Assembly: GCA_036897625.1 (NCBI GenBank)
Contig: JAYMTA010000350.1
Coordinates: forward strand, 1-30,748
Reading direction: 5' to 3'
DNA from: Pelargonium cotyledonis
Taxonomy: Eukaryota > Streptophyta > Magnoliopsida > Geraniales > Geraniaceae
Length of the DNA stretch: 30,748 bases
This document shows, piece after piece, positions 24,301-30,748 of the stretch. Both the position numbers and the translations under genes were made by a program. Each line of letters opens with the position of its first letter. The stretch's first letter is position 1. The notes below the pieces were generated by a model, which was given only the letters and a program-made list of their open reading frames with translations, was not told the origin of the DNA and ran no database searches.

Positions 24301-27300
24301 CTGAGTGAAATCTGCCCCTGGGATACATAGTTCTCATTGACTGATTTTGGAACATCAATTATCTGAGGCTTCTTCAACCTTAGGCACTCTGGTTCTACAT
24401 CACTAGATCCTGGGGACCCAGACAATGATGCCAGGTTAGCTTCTGAAGTTGGCCAAGTAGCAAGTTCAATGTTGTGGACATCAAATGAGAGGCAAATATC
24501 ATCTGGATTAACTTTATGGTTATCATTCTTTATGCCACTGTGAAGCCCCTCCTTTCTCAGTGACACTTGAATGTGAGGACCAGCTATGAGTACTCCAAGT
24601 TGAACACACTTTTCAGGAAGCTTTGAGAGCATTGTCGATTTCACTTCAGTAGTATAGAGCTCAAACTTACAGCCCGAACTGATTTCTGGAGGATCCTCGA
24701 TAGTTCTTGGAGAGTGTGAAATAAATCTTGTCCTCTCACTGTCCCCAGTCCTGTGAAGACCATGCTGTATCTGGCTAAGAAGTAGACTTGTGGATAGTAT
24801 TGATGTATACTCCAAAACTAAGTGCAACCTTCCCAGTATCAAATTGCATTTCCGGAACCCACAATCTGGATTTTTATATTCTGGATACACTACAAAGTTT
24901 TTTATTTCACAGAGAAGGCATGGGTTTTCAGAGTACTGCATCTCACTTTCTTCAAATTCCGTGCAAGCTTTTTGCCAATTCAGCCACATTTCTTCGAGAA
25001 AATTCTCTAGATATGAGTCACAAGCTCCTTCAGCATGATCATTGGTAGAGGTCATTCTACTTTCTGAGAGGAGAGACATATCTGCAGGCTCAGCCCATAG
25101 AATAGTTTTCAAATCTTTAACCCTCTCTGTTTGATGTTCTTCAACAGGTGAGGTTCTGATCTGCAAATCCCCACAAGAAACAGACAAAGACTGTTCGCAA
25201 ATGTCTTCTACATATATTAATAATAGAGCATCAATTGAAATACAAAATGAACACAACTCTAAGGGCGAGATGCCAACATACGATACTATTTTTTCAGTAA
25301 CAGAAGGCTGAACTGCATTTACTGGGGAAACAGTCAACGAAATTCTTCCCAGGTTTAAGATGAAGCAATTTTGCTGATCCTCACAAACCACTGCCAAATT
25401 TCCATCAACTTCTGATTCACAAATCCAACTTTTCCTCAAAAAGAAAAAATGTACAATAAAGTAAAAACTTTTGTACATAACTCTCCAAATATATGCTAGC
25501 GGCAAAACGATCTTGCTGAAGAATTTGAAGTGACTTTTGACAAATGAGTCCGCATAACTATCTCCAGCGTGTTGAACTTTCAACGCTGCTTTATAACGGG
25601 CTATTCGCCGTGCCTGTGCAACAGCTTCAGCAGGAAGCTCTTTCTCAATATCAGAGATAGCTTTTAACTGGTGTTTTACATTAGTCAAAAACATCTTGTC
25701 TTGTGACATCTTTGAAATAGATTCTTTTATCAAATGGTGTGAAGAGTATCCAACAAGTGACAGCAAGTACTCATAAGCATTGGCATAGCGTAGCCACAGT
25801 CTGACAACAGAAATTGATTTCTGTAACAACAATCTGGGAGGTGAAACCATCTGGCCAATTTTGCTTGCTGCTAATTTCCAAAGTTGTTTACCAGTCCTAG
25901 TACACTGAGAATCTTTAGATGATAGTTCGCTTAGTGCAAACAGAAAAGGGAGATCAACTGGAGAGATCGATATACTCAATTCTGGAACATGAAAATTGAA
26001 ATTTATAAACTGGAGTTCACTCAATTTGAAACAGGCAAACACATCCCTAAAAGAGAGAGCATGATTGGTATAATCTTTGCTGTTAAAGCCAATTTCAAAA
26101 CCACTTCCACTGATAATGACAGAGCTCTTTTTCGAAGGTAAAAGAAGTACACCAACAAGGCCTCTAAGAAGACAACCATGCTCAAAGTACTCAGATTCAG
26201 CATTTAATTCCTTTAACTTCAAGAAACATGCAAATGAATCATTAGAAGTGCAGAATTGCACTAGCACATTGATATCATTTATCTGAAGGTGGCAATGTCT
26301 GAGTATAAGATTAAAAAATGAAGTGGCTAGCTGATTTCTAGGAGAAGAAGTGACTGAGACCCCTTCCAGAATGTCATGCAAAGTACTGCCCTGAATTACA
26401 TTCAAAGAGTCAGTGATATTGTCATTTTACAGAGACATTGAGAATTTAAAAGTAAATAATTGTTCCAAATGGCCAGGTAAGCTAAGGAGATGAAATTGCA
26501 GCACATTTTGATAGAAAGGGCTGGGTCGTCCAGTCAAACTGGCACCAACTGAACTCACCTTGCCTCACCCAAATTTGCAGCAGGTGCAAATGTTATAATG
26601 CTAGTCATGGCTTTATTAAATACTTACCTGTTTATAAGTAGGCCAACTGTTCACTTAAGTGTTTTGGGGCTGTTAAAAAAAATTTGCGGATATGTGGTGC
26701 AACTAACACCTTCTGCCATGTTCTGGTGTATCTAAGAATAAATTTCCCAAAGTTTTGTCAAGCATGATGAGTTGACGACCAGTACAATTCTTTCTGTTGA
26801 CAGCCACATTTAGGTAGTGTTTGGATTGTTCATGAATGTGAATCAAGAATGGGAATGAAATTGAGATTCTCATTCTTCATGTTTTAATTATTACTTTTTG
26901 GTCATGAAAATGACTTTGAAATGAGAATCTCATTCCCATTTCAAAAATAATAAAAATAAAATAATAATGCTACCTTAATTTTAAAAAGTTTGTCAAGCAT
27001 GGGAGGTGGAATCTATAGAACTACAGTTGTAACAGGTGAAGCTACATTCCAGTACCTACTAAGTTCTCTTAGCTGTCTTTGGTGAAGTAAAGGCAACCAA
27101 ATGAACATTTGTTTACAAACTTTAAGGAGCAAACACAAGGCATGGCATTATCAACATTTCCAAAAATCTGAGCAGTTTAAGCAATTCAATCAAGAAACAA
27201 TGTCTAGTGAAAGATATTACACACAGGAGTAAGGACCTGACCGTATAATACGAATACAAGTACCTCGGGATCAATGGCATGGAGGGTCTTCCTCATAGCA

Positions 27301-27761
27301 TCCAAAGCCTCAGCATCTGAGTAAAGGGACCGTCTCCGACCTCCCTGGTCATTCAACTCCGTTCTTCACATACACCACAGACACAATCAGACTCTTAAAA
27401 GGAAAAATTAGCGAATCCCACATAAACATTCAAATTAATGTATTTGTGTTTTGTAAGTTAGCGTGCGCATAGAGACTTACCCAGTTGAGAGGGTCACATG
27501 AACACCCCGAACTTCAATGGTGAAGGCAGTATCGGACCAATTCGAGAAATAAATGGCCAAGTGATCAACGGTAACATCTTCAACGGAGAGCCGAGAGGAG
27601 TGGTTGAGGAGCTGGTTGAGAGTCGCCGCGTCGAAGCGGAGGTTCGTGGCGGTAGCTTGAGACCGAATGAGCCCTAATTTGAGTTCCAATTCCAGTTCTT
27701 CTCGCAGCCATGGCTGCAACAGAGACGCTAGTCTCTGGCTGATTAGTTTGCTGATAAACAT
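5444..27761 (-). CDS. VPS13: VPS13-family bridge-like lipid-transfer protein, 3156 aa, 36 coding exons
   Basis: Coding exons in transcript order: 27761-27481, 27363-27264, 26390-24190, 21609-21495, 21029-20178, 19967-19697, 19616-19150, 18995-18869, 18768-18644, 16568-15919, 15799-15700, 15603-15487, 15188-15094, 14628-14477, 14307-14252, 14124-13911, 13322-12909, 12830-12553, 12347-12262, 12113-12027, 11903-11645, 11544-11134, 11027-10931, 10519-10200, 10025-9909, 9690-9526, 9347-9222, 9123-9034, 8925-8819, 8661-8513, 7655-7573, 7495-7400, 7257-7135, 6783-6700, 6358-6215, 5755-5444. All use GT-AG and the phases chain without a break over 9471 nt. VPS13 proteins are rod-like channels that carry phospholipids between membranes at contact sites. 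The chorein N-terminus, SHR-BD-type block and C-terminal helices are visible. Length and wording best fit the class of Arabidopsis At3g50380 (VPS13X) and SHRUBBY (At5g24740); which of the two is unsure. The start MFISKLISQRLASLLQPWL was preferred over an in-frame ATG eight codons upstream because the chorein domain begins there. The frame is intact, so the gene looks functional. Confidence 0.9.
7736..7899 (+). mobile_element. tRNA-derived SINE
   Basis: A box-like GGGCCAAGTGGTTAAAACAC (7740-7759) and B box-like AAGTTCGAG (7782-7790) lie about 30 nt apart, as in a tRNA-derived internal Pol III promoter. The element ends in an A-rich tail (about 7887-7898). It is flanked by an imperfect target duplication, ATACCAAGACA (7725-7735) against ATACTAAGCACA (7900-7911). 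The A-box region resembles tRNA-Ser/Leu type heads. It lies antisense to the host gene in intron 30. The diverged flanks suggest an old insertion. Confidence 0.75.
7988..8223 (+). repeat. 118-bp tandem duplication, two copies
   Basis: Copy 1 is 7988-8105 and copy 2 is 8106-8223. They differ at only about three positions (GAG/CAA in the middle, TGTAG/TGCAG near the end), roughly 97% identity. It lies wholly inside VPS13 intron 30, so the protein is unaffected. It was probably a recent replication-slippage or unequal-exchange event. Confidence 0.9.
12352..12380 (-). repeat. 29-nt poly(T) tract directly upstream of VPS13 exon 19
   Basis: Twenty-nine consecutive A on the plus strand are T on the coding strand. 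They abut GCAG at the exon 19 acceptor (exon starts at 12347), so this homopolymer is effectively the whole polypyrimidine tract. Its length is prone to slippage and sequencing error. Confidence 0.9.
13323..13910 (-). other. VPS13 intron 16 (588 nt)
   Basis: The donor is GTTG|GTATGA and the acceptor TTTGCAG|GT. It is AT-rich, and I see no repeat, RNA gene or coding sequence in it. Confidence 0.7.
17034..17297. mobile_element. Inverted-repeat element (unclassified MITE), about 264 bp
   Basis: The left end (17034 onward, core TAAATTTCATTAATTG) is repeated inverted at 17274-17297, with roughly 80% match over about 38 bases. An insert of about 190 bp lies between. I cannot define a target duplication, so the superfamily is open. 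It abuts the PBS-like motif of the neighbouring retroelement remnant inside VPS13 intron 9. Confidence 0.5.
17299..18181 (+). mobile_element. TRIM-like LTR retroelement remnant, interrupted by the Mutator-like element
   Basis: TGGTATCAGAGC at 17299-17310 is the classic plant primer-binding site complementary to initiator tRNA-Met. About 110 bp later a purine tract GAGGAGGG (17422-17429) is followed directly by TGTTAAAAG, as expected at a polypurine tract / 3' LTR junction. The LTR seems to run from 17430 to 17481 and, after the inserted element, from 18153 to about 18181, ending TCTAACA. The internal region of about 120 bp has no coding capacity, hence TRIM-like. I do not find a matching 5' LTR, which may be deleted or replaced by the adjacent inverted-repeat element. 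Confidence 0.45.
17482..18152. mobile_element. Non-autonomous Mutator-like element with about 105-bp terminal inverted repeats, 671 bp
   Basis: The first and last ~105 bases are inverted copies at roughly 80-85% identity. Both ends share CACCTTTTGCAGTTTACTAC and TTTGGGCTACC-type blocks. The outer 9 bases, TATATTGTC (17473-17481) and AATATTTTA (18153-18161), match at 6 of 9, compatible with an old 9-bp Mutator duplication. The interior (about 17715-17935) is much richer in GC than its surroundings, with a CT run and a CGG run. It has short open frames on both strands, none recognisable. Long TIRs around a GC-rich core resemble a Pack-MULE carrying a gene fragment, but the donor is not identified. 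Confidence 0.7.
18182..18643 (-). other. Proximal part of VPS13 intron 9
   Basis: This is AT-rich intron sequence between exon 9 (ends 18644) and the transposon nest. I see no feature in it apart from the intron donor CAGG|GTATGG. Confidence 0.6.
21995..22235. repeat. Degenerate GGGTTCG / CGGATTC repeat, transposon-derived
   Basis: Reiterated motifs such as GGGTTCGAATCGGGTT, TCGGATCCG, GGGTTCATTCGG and CACGGGTTTGG occur in a block that starts AGAGGTGGCCA. This composition (AGGTGGCAA followed by GGGTTCGGGTCGG-type iterations) is common at the ends of plant dispersed repeats. I cannot set exact ends or a class. Confidence 0.4.
23092..23846. mobile_element. hAT-like non-autonomous element, about 755 bp
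   Basis: The short inverted ends GAAGCACGGGTA (23095-23106) and TACTCATGCTTC (23832-23843) match at 10 of 12. Many subterminal GGGTACT / AGGTACTT / GTACC motifs lie inside both ends. Plant hAT-type miniature elements commonly start near GAAGCACGGGTAC and have such iterated subterminal sites for transposase binding. No transposase is encoded. The target duplication is not clear, so the ends are approximate. Confidence 0.5.
24108..24162 (+). repeat. TA and TAA microsatellites
   Basis: TA repeats around 24108-24120, an A10 run (24131-24140), a TAA run and a second TA run lie within about 80 bases of the intron 3 donor of VPS13. The region is low complexity. Confidence 0.8.
26391..27263 (-). other. 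VPS13 intron 2 (873 nt)
   Basis: The donor is CCCGAG|GTACTT and the acceptor TAATTCAG|GG. It contains one Tourist MITE (26813-26974). Nothing else is recognised. Confidence 0.8.
26813..26974. mobile_element. Tourist-type MITE, 162 bp (PIF/Harbinger)
   Basis: It begins GGTAGTGTTTGG and ends GCTACC (complement GGTAGC), with an exact TTA duplication at 26810-26812 and 26975-26977. TTA/TAA duplications mark PIF/Harbinger elements. The inner arms (GAATGGGAATGAAATTGAGA and the inverted copy around 26917-26945) form a long hairpin. It has no coding capacity and sits in VPS13 intron 2. Confidence 0.8.
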
Positions 27762-28150
27762 AGCCTTAGAGAGCGGATTGTACACGCAATCGTCCTATTG
27801 CCATTAGAGAAGTCGAGTTTTTCTCGAGAAACAAACGCAAATTCTCCAACACACCGACCACTGGTTGGGTACTAGATAGGGTTCAGCGCTGAAAATTCCC
27901 ACCGTCATAAGACAAAAGCCTTAACGTCGGCAACACGCGTCGTGATCCCGCGGTGAAGAGTGGAACAACGGTTTGTCGTCTCCGTGGATCAGCTCTTATT
28001 GTATCCGTTGATATCGCTTTCCCTGGCCTGGGGTCCCGTGAATGTCGTTCAATTAATGTAGTTCGATCTTACGTCTTATATAGTTCATTAAACGGCGTCG
28101 GATTTATAACTTCCCATTTATTTATTTAGTTAAAGTTACAATTAATCCAC
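27762..28150 (-). promoter_or_regulatory. 5' UTR and proximal promoter region of the VPS13-like gene
   Basis: This interval precedes the VPS13 start codon on the minus strand and is more GC-rich near the gene than farther out. I see no clear TATA box within 200 bases of the ATG and cannot place the transcription start. A non-coding 5' exon is possible. Confidence 0.45.
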
Positions 28151-28160
28151 AGCTATAGCA

Positions 28161-29220
28161 GCAAAAGAGGGCTTCTCTCAAAAGTGAGAGTTCCGCTACC
28201 CTAGGGTTTCGCGGTGTAGGAAGTGGGTGATCAGTGAGTGTTTTTTTGACCAGGAAGGAAGCAGGCAACGGTGCATGGGGTGCAGGTGCTAGGAGGCGTG
28301 GGAGATTTTTGTTTCGCGGCGATTCCAGGGATCGACGAAGGTAGAGAAGGGCGGGGAGAGGAAGTGCTTCCGGTGAGGGTTAGGGGTTTTTGCGGCGGTT
28401 TCTGATGGGATATTTGTGTGTGAGTGGTTGTGGCGGTGAGTGGAAGGTCGGAGTGGAAGGTTTTCGGCAGTACGACAAGGGAGGAAGGCTGATATGGATC
28501 GGTTCTATCTCGACTCTGTGACCGGTCTTGAGCGTCTGGTGCGGCGTTTCTTCTCCAACGGTGAGGGGTAATCGATGACGGCTCCAGTGGTAGTGGGTGA
28601 CATCCAGACAAGGGAAGGAAATCGGTGCGCCGTTAGGGTTTTCTTCTTTATAGAGTGACGGATGTTGCGACACTAGTGATTAAAGCATAGGTAGCGGAAG
28701 GTGAGGTTGTGGTCATGATAGAATTCAGTCCAAGAAGAATCCGAGATGGCTTCTGTGATAGGATCAGGTCACGGGCTAGCCGAGATCGTTGGGATCTGGT
28801 CCGAAGAGTGATGTTGTTAGGCTTGGTAAACTGGGTAACTACTCGCCTAGTGCCCCTTACAGTGGTGGCGGCTTCCGCGGTAGAATCAGGTTGCGGGGTC
28901 GTCTCGAGTCTTATGATATGATTTAGTTGGTGAGGAAAGTCCGACATTGTTCAGCATTGGTTGGACAGGTTAGGGGCACGTCTCTCGGCTTCCTGATTCG
29001 GGTAACACCTGGTCACATGGTGTTACTTGGTCATTGTCTGGGATGTTTAGCATTCGGTTACTTTTTTGATTTGCTAGTTTGAGTTTGTTTTGTTTACTTT
29101 AGTTTGGGTTTGTTTTGTTTACTTGGTTTGGTTGACCTCTTTTGTTTCATTCTGTTTTTGTATCGATACGTTGTTCTCATTTGTGTTAATGAAGTGATAT
29201 AATTACCCGCTTAGAAAAAT
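28161..29220 (+). mobile_element. Probable LINE-derived (non-LTR) retroelement, deleted internally
   Basis: A GC-rich head starts near GAGGGCTTCTCTCAAAAG and CCCTAGGGTTTCGCGG, a style seen in plant L1 5' ends. A G-rich middle without a long frame follows, then a T/G-rich tail with TTTGTTTTGTTTACTT repeats and TTAATGAAGTGATATAA near the 3' end, like plant LINE 3' UTRs. The flanks are similar: AGCTATAGCAGC at 28151-28162 and AGCTATGCAC at 29221-29230, a possible diverged target duplication. No reverse transcriptase or endonuclease is present. Open frames at 28231-28947 (minus) and 28709-28921 (plus) have no recognisable product. Confidence 0.45.
29076..29124 (+). repeat. 24-bp tandem repeat, two copies
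   Basis: AGTTTGAGTTTGTTTTG...TTACTT (29076-29099) and its copy with one change (29101-29124) are separated by one T. They lie in the 3' part of the putative LINE-derived block. Confidence 0.85.
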
Positions 29221-29605
29221 AGCTATGCACATAAATTAAAAAAAAAAGAAAAAAAAATTTATTAATTCAAATTGAATGAAAACATACATGTTTATAAAAT
29301 TAGGGGCTTGAAAATTAATCCACTCAGACATGTCTAACAAAAAATCAACAACATAACTAACTCGTTGGTCATTCGGTTCAATAATCAAGCTGAATGGCTA
29401 AAACATCTCGAATAATCAAACCAAAATCACATGAATCCTCCCTTCTAGTCTAAAGAGAACGAACAATTGACAACGACTGCACGTGGAGTTCAAGGTGACC
29501 ACGTTGATAGTTTTGCCAACGACACATCACAACCATAGGGTCCGCCATTAGATTCAACAACAAACTCGAATGTTGATTTGATGGCTATGGTCAAATGACC
29601 ACTAA
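29221..29605. other. Intergenic, no feature seen
   Basis: AT-rich DNA beginning with an A-rich stretch. I find no gene, RNA or defined repeat. Confidence 0.5.
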
Positions 29606-29894
29606 GGTAGCGTTCGTTTAGGAAATTTTGATTGAATTTCAAGGAATTGAGGACATGTTGGATATTATAAATTTGTAATTATTGCATTCATTTAGTTTTT
29701 TCAGAAGGACATATTTGGGATTAAAAAAATATTCTCTTTCCTTAAATGAGTTAAATAATTCAAAATTTGAAAGAATTGAAATACCACATCTACCATGGTA
29801 TTTGAATTCCTTCAAATTTAGATTTATTTAACTCTTGAAAAAGAGGGTTTAAATATTTTAGTTAAGTTAAAAACTACATTAAACGAACGTCACC
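29606..29894. mobile_element. PIF/Harbinger-type MITE, 289 bp
   Basis: It begins GGTAGCGTTCGTTTA and ends TAAACGAACGTCACC, whose complement GGTGACGTTCGTTTA matches the left end at 13 of 15. An exact TAA duplication lies at 29603-29605 and 29895-29897. The interior is AT-rich with partly self-complementary CAAATTTGAA-type arms and no coding capacity. Confidence 0.8.
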
Positions 29895-30420
29895 TAAGTT
29901 GTTAACTTTTTGTTAAGAAAATGGTAATGAACACTTGAATTATTTATTAAAAAAATACTAATAAGCATTTTATAACTTTAAATGACTACAATATACTTAA
30001 TAACATTTTTTCTTGAAAGTTTGAAAATAAAATCGCTCTCATTTTAATAAATGGCATGAGATGTTTAAGAAAATGATCAAAACATGAAATTATGATTCTT
30101 ATAATTCATTTTTGTCAAATTTTTTTTTCTAATTTTTTAATGATCAAACTAACTCTTTTTGTTGCTCATAAAAAGAAATGAGAAGCTAGTTACCCTAGCT
30201 TATTTTTTTTAGACTTATAAGCATCTTATAACCATTAGCTTTTGATCTCTTTTAAACTTATCAAACATGTATTCTGATAAATAAAAAATAGTTTTAATGC
30301 TTATAATCTAGTTTGACCAGGTTATAAACTCAAATTAACAATAAACACCATTTCAAAAGACAAAAAAAATTAACAATAAACACCCTCTAAGATTTAGTCT
30401 AAAAAATACACCCTCTAAGA
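29895..30420. other. Intergenic, AT-rich, with short direct repeats
   Basis: No gene is seen. Near the right edge TTAACAATAAACACC occurs twice (about 30335 and 30370), and CACCCTCTAAGA occurs twice (30381-30392, 30409-30420). The second copy touches the CACTA terminus. Confidence 0.55.
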
Positions 30421-30748
30421 CACTACAAGAAAACACGTTAACAGCGACGGATTATCAGCGACGGAGGTTTCCCATCAGCGACAGACTGTTCGTCGCAAAT
30501 AGCGAGGGAATGAACCCGCCAAAAAAAATTTTGGTGCGAAAGGAAAACGACGCCGTTTTTGTTTTATTTTTGAGATCAGCGACGGAAAGATCCGTCGCTA
30601 ATAGAAGCCATCGAACGACATCATTTCTGGTTCATTTTTGCAACTGTTCAGTACGTAAAACGACGTTGTTTTACGATATCTTGGATTTCAGCGACAGACT
30701 TGTCCGTCGCTAGTTCCGTTGCCAATCTAAGGACAATACCACCTGGTT
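30421..30748 (+). mobile_element. Terminus of a CACTA (En/Spm-type) DNA transposon, cut by the window edge
   Basis: CACTACAAGAAAA at 30421-30433 is the canonical plant CACTA terminal inverted repeat. It is followed by clustered subterminal repeats: AGCGACGGA/AGCGACAGA at 30443, 30457, 30477, 30578 and 30690, and the inverse TCCGTCGCT at 30591 and 30703. These are the transposase-binding type repeats of the superfamily. The element continues to the right outside the window. The 3-bp target duplication would be AGA (30418-30420) on this side. The open frame at 30510-30713 crosses the subterminal repeats and is not a credible protein. Confidence 0.85.

Larger units (their letters stand above)
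24190..27761 (-). other. VPS13: N-terminal chorein region of the VPS13-like protein (exons 1-3, residues 1-861)
   Basis: Residues 1-93 (exon 1) read as a chorein N-terminus: an amphipathic helix (SQRLASLLQPWL), an acidic E-L-E-L-K-L-G turn, then the N-L-R-F-D ... L-x-V-E-D-V-T-V-D-H-L beta pattern that opens the lipid groove. Exon 2 supplies the Ser/Arg-rich linker and A-L-D-A-M-R-K-T-L. Exon 3 (2201 nt) is exceptionally long for this gene and carries many alternating beta strands plus the helix A-Q-A-R-R-I-A-R-Y-K-A-A (about residues 402-413), typical of VPS13 N-terminal regions. In characterised VPS13 proteins this end contacts the ER. A very hydrophobic stretch lies at residues 421-445 (25437-25511). 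Confidence 0.75.

Noticed and set aside
25443-25489. Possible 47-nt mini-intron (GTTATG ... TTGAG) within exon 3
   Set aside because: It is shorter than usual plant introns, and removing it would shift the frame. The sequence reads through as coding.
27762-27785. Alternative VPS13 start eight codons upstream (MYNPLSKA)
   Set aside because: The family N-terminus begins with the MF-x-x-x-L helix. The upstream ATG is possible but adds no domain sequence.
28231-28947. Pro/Ser/Thr-rich open frames on the minus strand upstream of VPS13
   Set aside because: They are biased by GC-rich composition, lack domains, and lie in the putative LINE-derived block read from its opposite strand.
1-30748. Search for CRISPR arrays, toxin-antitoxin or defence islands, operons and phage-like modules
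   Set aside because: There is no regularly spaced repeat array and there are no closely packed intronless genes; the window is eukaryotic throughout.

Overview
This is a stretch of flowering-plant nuclear DNA, almost certainly from a eudicot. It has AT-rich introns with GT-AG borders, long intergenic DNA, and miniature transposons of the usual plant families. There is no prokaryotic or organellar gene organisation. I cannot name the species.

Three protein-coding genes can be supported. (1) A five-exon plus-strand gene (499-2875) encodes a 179-residue, highly charged protein. It looks like a Bud21/Utp16-type U3 snoRNP (90S pre-ribosome) protein, and its promoter carries the site II elements and telo-box typical of plant ribosome-biogenesis genes. 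(2) A single-exon minus-strand gene (3939-4256) encodes a 105-residue plant-specific protein of unknown function. (3) Most of the window (27761 down to 5444, minus strand) is one very large gene of the VPS13 family of bridge-like lipid-transfer proteins. I rebuilt it by hand as 36 coding exons that join without a frame break into 3156 residues. It has an N-terminal chorein segment, a central SHR-BD/VAB-type adaptor region and a conserved C-terminal helical region. Its closest match appears to be the Arabidopsis At3g50380 (VPS13X) / SHRUBBY class.

The rest of the architecture is mobile-element debris, mostly in introns of the VPS13 gene. It includes an 81-bp Stowaway MITE in gene 1; a tRNA-derived SINE and a recent 118-bp tandem duplication in VPS13 intron 30; and a nest in intron 9, made of an inverted-repeat element, a TRIM-like retroelement remnant and a 671-bp Mutator-like element with about 105-bp inverted termini inserted into the remnant's LTR. 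Intron 3 (2.6 kb) holds a GC-richer degenerate repeat and a hAT-like element with reiterated GGTAC motifs. Intron 2 holds a 162-bp Tourist MITE.

Upstream of VPS13 the DNA is gene-poor. A GC-rich, probably LINE-derived block (about 28161-29220) is followed by a 289-bp Tourist/PIF-Harbinger MITE. The last 328 bases are the end of a CACTA (En/Spm) transposon that continues beyond the window.

No obviously new biological system is present. The observations most worth checking are the complete VPS13 gene model (several weak splice donors, a 29-nt homopolymer at one acceptor, a hydrophobic stretch in the lipid-groove region), the nested transposon cluster, and the CACTA end.
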